From assembly GCA_002492465.1 (NCBI GenBank), contig DKYT01000049.1:1-64000 (forward strand): DNA of 64,000 bases, in the 5' to 3' direction. The notes under the pieces are model-generated. The model did not search any database, was not told the origin of the DNA, and worked only from the letters and a program-made list of their open reading frames with translations. The position numbers and the translations under genes were made by a program. Of this stretch, positions 40,678 through 49,355 are shown one piece after another (position 1 is the first letter of the stretch; the number at the start of each line of letters is the position of its first letter). The stretch is from Lachnospiraceae bacterium UBA7093. Its GTDB lineage: Bacteria > Bacillota > Clostridia > Lachnospirales > Lachnospiraceae.

Positions 40678-41775
40678 CTAATCATCGCAATATTTCTTTA
40701 CAATCTGTTCAAGCTCTCCCCTTATCTCCGTAAACGCTTTTATCATTTTCGGAGAAAAGGCTCCGCTTTGACCATTTATAATCATCTGATAAGACTTTTC
40801 TATATCGTACGCTGCTTTATAAACCCGCTTTGAAGTCAGGGCATCATATACGTCCACCAATGAAACAATTTGGGCGGCAATGCTGATTTCTTCTCCCTTC
40901 AAGCCGTCCGGATAACCTTTGCCATCATACTTTTCATGATGATGCCTGGCTATATCATACGCGTAGTCACTAAGTTCTTTATCCTCCAGCTGAATCTGCC
41001 TTTCTATGATTTCTGCGCCTTTTGTTGTATGCGACTTTATGACTTCATATTCATCCGGTGTCAGCTTTCCGGCTTTTAAAATAATATTATCAGGAATTAC
41101 AATTTTACCGATATCATGCAGCGAGGATGCCCAGCTGATGATCTCAATTTTTTCCTGTGTAAGCTCATACTCCGGATACAGTTCCATAATGCTTTTTCCA
41201 AGACACAGGGACATTTCCCGGGTTCTTTTTATATGCTGCTCCGATTCCAGATTTCTGAACTCTACAATATTGCTTAAAGAATTAATCAGCACTTCATTCA
41301 TATGCCTCTGCTTCTCTGTCAGCTGCTTCAGCATATCATTTTGTCTTTTAAGCCTTTCATTTTGATTTCTCACCACAAGCTCAAGCTGCACTTTATATTG
41401 AAAGGTCTTAACCATATTATCAACCAGCAGCCTTACCGCATCCGCTTGAAAAGGCTTCTTAATATAGCTTACAACGCCGCATTCATATGCTTTTTTTTCA
41501 TATTCCGCCGCCTTTTCGCTGGTAATCATAATAAAGGGGATTCGATGTAAAAACCTTTTTTCACTCAGTCTCTCCAATATTTGAAAATTATCCCTTGCCG
41601 GTATCAAAAGATTGAATATAACCACTGCAATTGCAGATGTATGCTCTCTTAACACTTCAATTCCTTGTCTTTCATTTGAAGCCATCAAAATCTGATATTT
41701 ATCCTGAAAAATTTCAGTCAGTTTCCTGCGGCTTTCTTCCTCTTCTTCAAAAATCAAAATCTTATTACTTATCAC
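40678..41775 (-). CDS. HD-GYP phosphodiesterase with degenerate receiver domain
   Basis: Residues 1-120 of 365 fold as a CheY-like receiver, but the phospho-acceptor Asp is replaced (VVIFNLLIP where VVLLDLMMP is usual) and the acidic pair at the start reads FEEEEESR; the Lys in YIKKPF stays. A coiled coil links to an HD-GYP domain at about 165-355: SSLHDIGKIVIPDNIILKAG, ARHHHEKYDGKGYPDGLKG and IVSLVDVYDALTSKR. HD-GYP enzymes degrade cyclic di-GMP, the messenger that controls motility and adhesion. The receiver probably no longer accepts phosphate. It is cargo of the element in the protease gene. Confidence 0.88.
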   Translation of the reverse strand: MISNKILIFEEEEESRRKLTEIFQDKYQILMASNERQGIEVLREHTSAIAVVIFNLLIPARDNFQILERLSEKRFLHRIPFIMITSEKAAEYEKKAYECGVVSYIKKPFQADAVRLLVDNMVKTFQYKVQLELVVRNQNERLKRQNDMLKQLTEKQRHMNEVLINSLSNIVEFRNLESEQHIKRTREMSLCLGKSIMELYPEYELTQEKIEIISWASSLHDIGKIVIPDNIILKAGKLTPDEYEVIKSHTTKGAEIIERQIQLEDKELSDYAYDIARHHHEKYDGKGYPDGLKGEEISIAAQIVSLVDVYDALTSKRVYKAAYDIEKSYQMIINGQSGAFSPKMIKAFTEIRGELEQIVKKYCDD

Positions 41776-41795
41776 CTTCTATCCCTACCTCCAGC

Positions 41796-43862
41796 TTACA
41801 ATTTTACCATTACTACGCTCTTATTCCTGATTTTGAAAATAACTCTGCTCACATTTGACGACAGCATATATCTTACCGTATTGATTACCACCATGCTTCC
41901 CTCATATGCATTCCCTCTGACCAGAATTTCTATCATATCCGGATCGGTTGCATGAGTAAGCCTGGATATATCGGCGTCCAAATCTGCCAGTTCCTTATCC
42001 TTTGCCACAATCGCAACATTAAGCTTCTTTATTAATTCCGCCGCCTGCTCTTTATTGGGAGGGAGAGACTTCAGAACTGCATTCCATTTTTCCTCCAGCA
42101 TCGAAAGTGCCTCCAAAAGCTGCTCTCTTTTCTCTCCGAATATCCTCTGCTGCTTGTCATAAAGTGCATTCTTTCCAACCTCAACCGTGGTTTTAATGTT
42201 GGAACTATTTCCCAGATTATATGTGTCAACACCCTTTACCGCGCAAACTCTGCCCCCCAAAAGCATTCCCTTGCTGCCAGATACAATAACTTTGCCCGCG
42301 GTGTTAATATTGCTGTTCATAATATAATTTGCCTTGACATTTCCGCCGGCATTAATATTCGCCGCCTCAAAAAAGCTGCCGGAGACCTCCCCTTGGGCTT
42401 CTATAAAACAGTCGCGTTTGGAACAGCTTCCTTTCTTTATCATAACGTTTCCGCCTGCAATCAGCCTTGCAGTCTCAACATTATACTCAACAATAATATC
42501 TCCTGTTGCTTCAATGCTTCCGCCTGAATACACACTTCCGATCACATATACAGAACCATCAACCTCCAGCTTCCCCGTCACAGCCGTTACATCTTCGCGC
42601 ACAACAACCATATTGGAAATAATAATTTTACCATTTACATACTCAAATTTCCCATTTAACTTTGAAATATAGGTTACTCCATCAGGAGCTATTGTAAATC
42701 CCTGCCCCTTTAACTGCTTTTTTTCATTTCCTTTATTCGCATGAAGCACTTCTCCAAAAATATTATGTCCGTCTACTCCTTTTTCAGCGGGATGATATAC
42801 CGCAAGCTTTTCGCCTTTCTCTACCATCTCAAACGCTTCTATATTGACATAATCAACGCCTCCATCCGGAAGAGGTGCCGGAATTCTGGGCAGATCCAGC
42901 CGGACAAAAAATTCAAACCATCCATTCTTGCCGGTTTCCGCCGGTACTCCTTCGGCAATCAGTACCTTTTCATTCATTTTCCGCTTCTTGATCAATTCTG
43001 TAATCGCCTCATGTTTAATTCCGGCTACAATTCCTCTGGTCTCCAGCGCATCATAAATATCTTCCTCTTTAACCATATTTCCTGGAATCCATGGAATATA
43101 GGCAAATGCCTTAATTCCGTCATTCTCTACGAAAATACTGAATTCTTTTTTTCCAAATCCTTTGATATCTATATTGGATTGAGCAGTACTTGCCCGTTTT
43201 TCTGTCTTTTCTTTTATTATTTTTTCGCGTTTTTCTTGCATATCCGTGCTGGAAAAAATCAGCTTTGCATAGGATGTTACATCCAGTCCCGCTTCCAGTC
43301 CCAAGCGAATTTCTCTCATCTGCCAGTGGCTGAACAAGCTATTCGCATAGAGCGAAACCCTCAGCTTCTTCTCCAAGCCCAGGCGGATTTCTCTCATCTG
43401 CATCCAATTATACCGGGAATCCGCATATATAGACACATCTAAATTTTCATATAAACCTATTCTGATCTCATAGATCTGCTGCATGTACATATCGTCTGTC
43501 AGCCATCTGTCAATAGGAAGCCCATCTTCAAGCGCAAGACGAATCTGTTCTAACTCATCATCCACAAATCCCCTTGCCAAATAGGAGACAAGATCATTGG
43601 ATGAATAAAAGGAAAGGCGGATCTGTTTCATAGTCTCATAACTGTACGAAGGATCTGCATACAGCGAAACATCTACTTTATCCTTAATCCCCATTCGGAT
43701 CTGTTCCATCTGCAGCCAGTTAAGCTCCGGATTCGCATAGAGAGAAACGTCCAATCCCTCTTCTTTTCCCAAAAGAATTTCCTGATGCTGCTCTTTTGCA
43801 TATTTCGAATTTTCCATCATCGTTAACTCTGCGCTCTGTGGCGGGATTCTGTCAATATGCAT
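41796..43862 (-). CDS. DUF342 (FapA-like) protein with N-terminal repeats
   Basis: A 688-residue protein. Residues about 18-215 consist of seven or eight repeats of roughly 25 residues with the pattern MxxIRLGLExGLDVSxYAxPxxxW (for example QMREIRLGLEAGLDVTSYA). Residues 240-660 are DUF342: GFTIAPDGVTYISKLNGKFEY, then right-handed beta-helix turns (VYVIGSVYSGGSIEATGDII, GGNVMIKKGS, AQGEVSGSFFEAANINAGGN) and a C-terminal coiled coil. DUF342 proteins are often found with motility or signalling genes; their action is unknown. The repeats are of a kind seen in mobile elements of Lachnospiraceae. It lies 20 nt ahead of the HD-GYP gene. Confidence 0.83.
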   Translation of the reverse strand: MHIDRIPPQSAELTMMENSKYAKEQHQEILLGKEEGLDVSLYANPELNWLQMEQIRMGIKDKVDVSLYADPSYSYETMKQIRLSFYSSNDLVSYLARGFVDDELEQIRLALEDGLPIDRWLTDDMYMQQIYEIRIGLYENLDVSIYADSRYNWMQMREIRLGLEKKLRVSLYANSLFSHWQMREIRLGLEAGLDVTSYAKLIFSSTDMQEKREKIIKEKTEKRASTAQSNIDIKGFGKKEFSIFVENDGIKAFAYIPWIPGNMVKEEDIYDALETRGIVAGIKHEAITELIKKRKMNEKVLIAEGVPAETGKNGWFEFFVRLDLPRIPAPLPDGGVDYVNIEAFEMVEKGEKLAVYHPAEKGVDGHNIFGEVLHANKGNEKKQLKGQGFTIAPDGVTYISKLNGKFEYVNGKIIISNMVVVREDVTAVTGKLEVDGSVYVIGSVYSGGSIEATGDIIVEYNVETARLIAGGNVMIKKGSCSKRDCFIEAQGEVSGSFFEAANINAGGNVKANYIMNSNINTAGKVIVSGSKGMLLGGRVCAVKGVDTYNLGNSSNIKTTVEVGKNALYDKQQRIFGEKREQLLEALSMLEEKWNAVLKSLPPNKEQAAELIKKLNVAIVAKDKELADLDADISRLTHATDPDMIEILVRGNAYEGSMVVINTVRYMLSSNVSRVIFKIRNKSVVMVKL

Positions 43863-43933
43863 ATCTGCACCATCCTTTCGTGAATTTAGTCTCTAATATT
43901 ATAATATAAATGTATAAAAAGTTCTACTACTTA

Positions 43934-45595
43934 TTATCCCTTTTCCATACATTGGATGCTTTCATCCTGTCCTCGCTGCCGGGATTCTTCCGCCCGGGAA
44001 AATAATTCTTTATGCTTTAATTCTAAATACACTCTCTTATCTTCATATACAAGCACACGCTTTACTAAGGATACAAGAGTCGTTCTGTCAAGTTCTGTTA
44101 TCTGCATTGTCCTTTTCATTCGTTCCAGATCAGCCCCTGCCCTGACTCCTGACCCAAAAAGCTTTTTAAGGGTTTCTTCCTGGCTGCTGATCGCCTGTTG
44201 AAGTTCCCGAAAACGTTTCTCATAAATTTCTTTAAAATTATTATAATCTTCCTCTGTTATAAGCTGCCCTTTCAGATCCTCATACAGCCCTGCCCTTAAG
44301 GCAAGATATTTATCCTGCTCCCTGTACAGACCTTGCATTTCTTTTTCAAAAGCCGCCACCTCGTCAAATGCAACTTCCATCTGTTCTATTGCCCTAAGCA
44401 CTCTGCTTCTGTCTGAAAACAAGGCAACCTGCTGTCTTAAGCCTGTCAATACAAGGTGGGTTAAATTTTCTTCTGAAATGGTATGCCTGGTACAGTCTCC
44501 TCCTGCATTTTTCGTAGCACAGATATAGGAAACCGTCTTTTTCCCCTTATACCTGTTTACTCTTCGTATCATGGGCTCCATGCAGTCCCCGCAAAACAGC
44601 AATCCGGCATAGATATGCGCTTTCTTTTCTCCCTTTCCTGCACGGGTATCGATCTTTAGCAATTCCTGCACCAACATAAAATCTTCCTTTGACACAATCG
44701 CCTGGTGCGCCCCTTCCACCTTCGTCCACTCTTCCTCCGGTTTCATAAAGGATTTCTTCACTTTATAATTAACTTTCTCTTCCTTTCCCTGCACCAATGT
44801 CCCAATATAACTCTCATTTGTCAAAATTCTCTTTACGGCAACTGCAGACCAGTTTGTTTTTATCCCCGTCTCAAAGCCCGTCTGAAATTTGTCCCCTCGC
44901 ATTTTTTTATACTCCATTGGAGAAAGAATACCCAGTTTGTCTAATAAATTTGCAATGGCGAGATTGCTGTACCCTTCTATTTTGCAACGGAAAATCTTTC
45001 TTACGATATCTGCTGCAAATTCATCCGGCACAAGAAGATTTCTATTATCATTGCTTTTCTTATAACCAAAAACCGGAAACGCGCCGATAAATTCCCCTCG
45101 TTCCCTCTTAATTTTCTGATGGCTCCTTACTTTTTCGGATATATCCCTTGCATAGGAATCGTTTATAAAGTTTTTGACAGGTACTATCATTGATTTTTCA
45201 TTGTCATCTGCCGTCAGTGAGTCAAAATGATCTGTCAACGCAATAAACCGCACAGAAAGAGCCGGAAAGGTCTTCTGAATCAACCGCCCGGCTTCTATAT
45301 AGTCTCGTCCTAATCGAGATAAATCCTTTACAATTACGCAGTCAACATACCCTGCCTCTATGTCCTGCATCATTCGTTTAAATTGTGGTCTTTCAAAGTT
45401 CACTCCCGAATAACCGTCATCTGCATATATATCATAAATTTCCATATCATCTTGTTTTCTTATAAAGGATCGAATCAGGTCTCTCTGTGAAATTATACTA
45501 TTGCTCTCCATTTTTTTGCTGTTACCCCCGGCAAAAATATCATCATGGCTTAACCGGAGATAAACAGCTACGCTATATACTTTTTCTGCTTCCAT
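43934..45595 (-). CDS. Large serine recombinase (TndX/TnpX-like)
   Basis: The 553-residue protein has a resolvase catalytic domain (VAVYLRLSHDD; active Ser in SNSIISQRDLIRSF near 28; DIYADDGYSGVNFERPQFKRM; VKDLSRLGRDYIEAG), a recombinase domain around 165-290 (VFGYKKSNDNRNLLVPDE), a zinc ribbon (LFCGDCMEPMIRR ... CATKNAGGDCTRH) and a coiled coil with a C-terminal DUF4368-like end. Relatives excise and insert Tn4451/Tn5397-type elements with a two-base crossover. Placed near one end of the element, it is the obvious candidate to excise it and rejoin the protease gene. The ORF looks intact. Confidence 0.92.
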   Translation of the reverse strand: MEAEKVYSVAVYLRLSHDDIFAGGNSKKMESNSIISQRDLIRSFIRKQDDMEIYDIYADDGYSGVNFERPQFKRMMQDIEAGYVDCVIVKDLSRLGRDYIEAGRLIQKTFPALSVRFIALTDHFDSLTADDNEKSMIVPVKNFINDSYARDISEKVRSHQKIKRERGEFIGAFPVFGYKKSNDNRNLLVPDEFAADIVRKIFRCKIEGYSNLAIANLLDKLGILSPMEYKKMRGDKFQTGFETGIKTNWSAVAVKRILTNESYIGTLVQGKEEKVNYKVKKSFMKPEEEWTKVEGAHQAIVSKEDFMLVQELLKIDTRAGKGEKKAHIYAGLLFCGDCMEPMIRRVNRYKGKKTVSYICATKNAGGDCTRHTISEENLTHLVLTGLRQQVALFSDRSRVLRAIEQMEVAFDEVAAFEKEMQGLYREQDKYLALRAGLYEDLKGQLITEEDYNNFKEIYEKRFRELQQAISSQEETLKKLFGSGVRAGADLERMKRTMQITELDRTTLVSLVKRVLVYEDKRVYLELKHKELFSRAEESRQRGQDESIQCMEKG

Positions 45596-45627
45596 ATGCG
45601 TTCCCCTTCCCTGAAGCTTCTAATTTT

Positions 45628-45900
45628 TTATATTCGAAGCTGGGTTTTCCTTTTGGCCAGTAAAATAATTCTATCATCGATTGTTTCATCCGTTTCTTCC
45701 ACAAATCCGGTCTGTAAAATATATTCCCCAACCTTTTGTGCATATGGATTACCTGCCTGTTCCATAAAAGACAGAATACGGCTCTCCATGCTCTTTTTAG
45801 AATCGATCACAATATCGTCTACATCCACAAGCTCCTCTCTCTTTAATTCCATGATATTCCTGTTCTGCATATATCTCAGTTCTTCTATTGATACCCCCAC
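45628..45900 (-). CDS. DUF6870-like small protein
   Basis: The 90-residue product, from a GTG behind AGAGGCGG, reads SIEELRYMQNRNIMELKREE, then VDVDDIVIDSKKSMESRILSF, then AGNPYAQKVGEYILQTGF and TIDDRIILLAKRK. This resembles the DUF6870 family (the IDxxLPxxxRxxxFxxxxxNPYxxxxGxxxVxxxF pattern), which is frequent beside serine recombinases in Clostridia elements. It could be an excision partner of the recombinase encoded 33 nt downstream. No DNA-binding motif is evident, so this is inference from position. Confidence 0.65.
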   Translation of the reverse strand: MGVSIEELRYMQNRNIMELKREELVDVDDIVIDSKKSMESRILSFMEQAGNPYAQKVGEYILQTGFVEETDETIDDRIILLAKRKTQLRI

Positions 45901-45992
45901 GTTCCGCCTCTTTAAATAACCTCTTGCACTAATATATGCTTTACTTAACTTGTCCTATCATAATCATTCGTGAAAAGGCATCTTTGTCCGCA

Positions 45993-46358
45993 TCAACCTG
46001 ACAATATTATGACACCCTCCCCCGTATCCAAAAAACCTATCACAACCCCTTTTCCTGTAAGGTTAAGCGTCCCCCCCTGAACCTGTGTAATTCCGCTTCT
46101 CACCAGAGGCGTGGGGTCAAAGGTTTCTATCTGTCCTGTCTGCATCAAACCATAAATCCCAGGAATGACAGGATATGAAAAATTGCTCACACTCATAGGC
46201 AGCGGAATATCTGTCCGCCTGATATAGCTCACAGCGATCTCTCCGCTCACCGGCTGATAAACATAGGCGCCTAACCCTCTTCGCAATTCCTCCGGCAGTG
46301 AAAAATCCGTAAGCAGATCATAATAATCATTTGAAAGAATTTTTTCCCGATCTGTCAT
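45993..46358 (-). pseudogene. 5' part of the interrupted subtilisin-like (S8) protease gene
   Basis: This 121-codon frame starts at 46358 (MTDREKILSNDYYDLLTDF) and covers the N-terminal domain of a Lachnospiraceae S8 protease up to the catalytic Asp in GVVIGFLDTG. Homology ends at GEG (46017-46019 onward), after which only five codons and a stop follow, all encoded by the element. The His and Ser of the triad are in the 3' part at 39173-40552. The gene follows clpX by 54 nt. As it stands a short, inactive polypeptide would be made, unless the element is excised. Confidence 0.85.
46009..46026. other. Right attachment site of the inserted element
   Basis: Plus-strand CCCTCCCCCGT at 46015-46025 matches CCCTCTCCTGT at 40548-40558. 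It marks where 5' protease homology ends (codons D-T-G-E-G on the minus strand). Confidence 0.65.
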
Positions 46359-46412
46359 TTACAATCTCATTGTTGTTTTTTTTAATATATGCCATGGCCG
46401 GGCAAAGTGCCA

Positions 46413-47921
46413 TCACTGTTTATCCTCGATCACCCTTAGATGATCCGGATTTTCTCCGCCAACGCTCCGTATATCAATGATCGGTCCCCCTGTTCCCTGG
46501 ATATATTCTCTGGTAATGATGACACGCCCTATGTTGTCATCCTTGGGAATCTCATACATAATATCCAGCATAAACTCTTCAATAATTGCCCGAAGCGCCC
46601 TTGCGCCGGTATCCTTTTCCATCGCCTTCTCGGCAATCGCCTCAAGGGCGCCGTCGTCAAACTCCAGTTTTACCTCATCCAGTTCCAGCAGCTTCTGATA
46701 TTGCTTTAAAATTGCGTTTTTAGGCTCCTTCAGAATTTTCACCATCATCTCCTTGTCCAACGCGGCAAGAGTATAAATGATAGGAAGCCTTCCTATAAAT
46801 TCCGGTATCATCCCAAATTTTTTTAAATCCTCAACGGTAACCTGACGTAAAATATTTTTTTCCTTATCAAACTTGTCCTTCAGCTCTGCATTAAATCCAA
46901 TGGAAGTCTGCTTTTTCAGACGCTGCTTGATGATTTCCTCCAAATCCGGAAAAGCGCCGCCACAAATAAAGAGAATATTTCTGGTGTTGATGGTTGCAAG
47001 GGGCACCATAGCATTCTTGCTGTTGGCTCCCACCGGTACCTCTACATCCGCTCCTTCCAGAAGCCGCAGCATCCCCTGCTGCACACTTTCGCCGCTTACA
47101 TCCCTGCTGGTAGTGTTTTTCTTTTTGGCAATCTTATCTATCTCATCGATGAATACAATTCCCCTCTCCGCCTTTTCCGCGTCGTTGTCCGCCGCCGCAA
47201 GCAGCTTGGAGATCACGCTTTCAATATCGTCTCCAATATACCCTGCTTCTGTCAGAGACGTGGCGTCCGCAATGGCAAGGGGCACATCCAGCAGCCTTGC
47301 AAGGGTCTTTACCAGGTAAGTCTTACCGCAGCCTGTAGGTCCGATCATCAGCATGTTGGACTTTTCGATCTCGATATCGTCCATGGTTCCAGTGGCAACT
47401 CTTTTGTAGTGGTTATACACCGCAACGGAAATCACTTTCTTGGCATGCTCCTGTCCGATCACATAGTCGTCCAGCTGCGCCTTGATCTTGTGGGGCGGCG
47501 GAATATTTTTAATATCCAGCACCGGCTCTTCCCCTGTTTTGGGTTTCTTTTTTCTGACCCTCTGCTTATTGGGAATTCCGCCTTCTCCCTGTAGGTCTGC
47601 AATATTCACAAACCGGATACCGGAGTAGCCTTTATCGCTCATGGTTTTATTAAGATCGTCGATCAGGGAAGGGTTGTTCAACATTCCCTGATAATCAAAC
47701 TGGCTGACCGTATCCATTGTTTTATGCATACAATCGTTACATACGGTAATGTTATTGGGGAGCTTAAACATTTTCCCTGTTTTGCTCTCCGGACGGCGGC
47801 AGATAAAGCAGACATCCTCATAGTCGCTTTCTTTCTTATCCTCGCCCTTCTTTTCTTCCGTATCTATGTTTTCCAATTCCTTTTTTTCTTCGCTCTGATC
47901 CTTTTCATCAAAATCTGACAT
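46413..47921 (-). CDS. clpX: ClpX-like AAA+ unfoldase
   Basis: A 502-residue ClpX: after an acidic, lysine-rich N-terminal stretch (1-35) comes the C4 zinc finger (CFICRRPES ... CNDCMHKTM), then the AAA+ domain with Walker A (MIGPTGCGKTYLVKTLA), Walker B (GIVFIDEIDKIAKK), sensor and arginine motifs and FMLDIMYEIP near the end. ClpX unfolds tagged proteins for ClpP or remodels complexes. It is about 75 residues longer than the usual protein, mainly from the charged start and an inserted linker (LQGEGGIPNKQRVRKKKPKTGEE). No clpP is next to it, so this may be a second ClpX or clpP is elsewhere. Confidence 0.88.
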   Translation of the reverse strand: MSDFDEKDQSEEKKELENIDTEEKKGEDKKESDYEDVCFICRRPESKTGKMFKLPNNITVCNDCMHKTMDTVSQFDYQGMLNNPSLIDDLNKTMSDKGYSGIRFVNIADLQGEGGIPNKQRVRKKKPKTGEEPVLDIKNIPPPHKIKAQLDDYVIGQEHAKKVISVAVYNHYKRVATGTMDDIEIEKSNMLMIGPTGCGKTYLVKTLARLLDVPLAIADATSLTEAGYIGDDIESVISKLLAAADNDAEKAERGIVFIDEIDKIAKKKNTTSRDVSGESVQQGMLRLLEGADVEVPVGANSKNAMVPLATINTRNILFICGGAFPDLEEIIKQRLKKQTSIGFNAELKDKFDKEKNILRQVTVEDLKKFGMIPEFIGRLPIIYTLAALDKEMMVKILKEPKNAILKQYQKLLELDEVKLEFDDGALEAIAEKAMEKDTGARALRAIIEEFMLDIMYEIPKDDNIGRVIITREYIQGTGGPIIDIRSVGGENPDHLRVIEDKQ

Positions 47922-47968
47922 ATTTTCCCTCGTTTCTGCACCGTTTCCGACGCATAATATATTTTCCG

Positions 47969-49282
47969 TTACACAACCCTTCTCACGGATAAAATTTCTT
48001 TATAGGTAGCGTGGGTAATCTTGATCCCTGACCGCTGGGTGCTGGCATGGACGATCTGACCGTTTCCGATATAGATGCCCACGTGTCCTGCATAGCACAT
48101 AATATCGCCCGGCTGCGCTTCAGAATAGGAAACCCCTGTCCCTGTGCTCCGCAAAGAGTAAGAGGTTCTTGGCACACTGTAGCCAAAGTCTTTATACACC
48201 CGCCATACGAAACCGGAACAGTCCGCCCCTTCGGTTAAACTGGTTCCGCCCGGCACATAAGGATTTCCGATAAACTGGCAGGCATAATTGGCAATTTGCT
48301 GTCCTTTACTGCCGGTTCCCGAATAACTGGACGCGGAGGCATAATTTCCGCCGGAGGAGGAACTGCTGCCTCCGGAAGAGGATGTGCTCTGTCCCCCTGA
48401 AGAACTCTGGGACGCCTGGTTTTGAAGCGCCAGCTCCTGTGCCCGCCTTGCCTCTTCCTCCGCCTGCTTCGCCGCGTCGATTTCCGACTGCTTCTTTGCC
48501 GCCGCTGCTTCCAGCTTTTTGATCTCGTCATTTTGCTTTCGGATATTCGCCTTGTAAACTGCCGCTTCCTGCTTTGCCTGGGCAAGCTGAACCTCGTAAT
48601 CCTCATAGACTGCTTTTCTGTCGGCCAGAATAATCTCCAGGCTTTCCTTTTCTTCCATCAGCTCGTGCTCCTGTGCCTCCAGCTCCGCCATCTCTTCCTC
48701 CAGCTTCGCCTTAAGCGCCTCCACAGCTTCCCTTGCCGCCTGATAATCCTCCAGCATCTTTCTGTCGTACTCGTAAAGCCTCTCCACATATTCCGCTTTA
48801 TTCACCATATCTCCGAAATTCTGGCTTTCAAGCAGAATCTGTAAATAAGTAGTATCCCCCTTTTCGTACATAAACTGGATTCGAAGCTTCATTGCCTCGT
48901 ACTGCTGCCGCTCGGTTTCCTTCGCCGCCTCGTATTCTATGGTAGTTTCTTCTATTTGCTTTTTCTTATCCTCAATTTCTTCCTCGATCATTTCTACGCT
49001 GGCAATGGTTTCCACAAGAGCAGCATCGATCTCATCGATCTCATCCGCCACCTCGTCTACGTCAGACTGGATAGAACTCACCTTGCCGGAAGCTTGATTA
49101 TACCGCTGCTGTTCCTCTTTTTTTCTGGCGTCCGCTTCTCTTTTCTGATCCTCTAATTCTTTTTTTTGTCTCTCCAAATCAGAGATACTTGACGCCCTTA
49201 CCGGCTCCGCCACCAAAAACATCATAGCGCACGCCAGCAGCGCGGCAAGAAACCTGACCTGTTTCCTGTTCCTTTTATGCAT
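47969..49282 (-). CDS. Secreted NlpC/P60 peptidoglycan hydrolase with coiled coil
   Basis: The 437-residue protein has a signal peptide (RKQVRFLAALLACAMMFLVAEPVRA), a long coiled coil at about 32-285 (as in PcsB/CwlO-type hydrolases, where it keeps the enzyme inactive until FtsEX engages it), a Ser/Gly linker at about 290-325 and an NlpC/P60 domain: GADCSGFVWRVY with the catalytic Cys, AGHVGIYIGNGQIVHAST with the His and its partner. It cuts peptidoglycan stem peptides during growth or division. It lies between the trigger-factor-like lipoprotein and clpX, all on one strand. Confidence 0.9.
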   Translation of the reverse strand: MHKRNRKQVRFLAALLACAMMFLVAEPVRASSISDLERQKKELEDQKREADARKKEEQQRYNQASGKVSSIQSDVDEVADEIDEIDAALVETIASVEMIEEEIEDKKKQIEETTIEYEAAKETERQQYEAMKLRIQFMYEKGDTTYLQILLESQNFGDMVNKAEYVERLYEYDRKMLEDYQAAREAVEALKAKLEEEMAELEAQEHELMEEKESLEIILADRKAVYEDYEVQLAQAKQEAAVYKANIRKQNDEIKKLEAAAAKKQSEIDAAKQAEEEARRAQELALQNQASQSSSGGQSTSSSGGSSSSSGGNYASASSYSGTGSKGQQIANYACQFIGNPYVPGGTSLTEGADCSGFVWRVYKDFGYSVPRTSYSLRSTGTGVSYSEAQPGDIMCYAGHVGIYIGNGQIVHASTQRSGIKITHATYKEILSVRRVV

Positions 49283-49355
49283 CTTCCTGCCTCACACCCA
49301 CACTTTAACCGGGCGTCACGCCCTCTCTCTGCTCCCGTATCCTTTGCCTTAGATC

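Larger units (their letters stand above)
40548..46019 (-). mobile_element. Serine-recombinase element inserted in a subtilase gene (5.47 kb)
   Basis: The element separates the two halves of an S8 protease gene, is bounded by an imperfect direct repeat with an identical CCCTC core, and carries a TndX/TnpX-type large serine recombinase 420 bp from its right end. Cargo comprises a DUF6870 protein, a DUF342 protein with N-terminal repeats and a receiver-HD-GYP protein, all co-directional with the protease. Removing the stretch between the two cores restores codons D-T-G-E-G-I-R-Y in frame. It thus has the build of a skin-type intervening element whose loss would repair a gene. No conjugation or phage structural genes are present. 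Confidence 0.8.

Noticed and set aside
41968..41975. A second GCCGATAT on the minus strand as a SigD promoter
   Set aside because: No TAAA or close variant lies 14-16 nt upstream (GGAA instead), and it is within the DUF342 coding region.
42741..43442. A 233-codon open frame on the plus strand
   Set aside because: It lies wholly antisense to the DUF342 gene, lacks a ribosome site and has low-complexity Phe/Ser/Ile-rich composition typical of a shadow frame.
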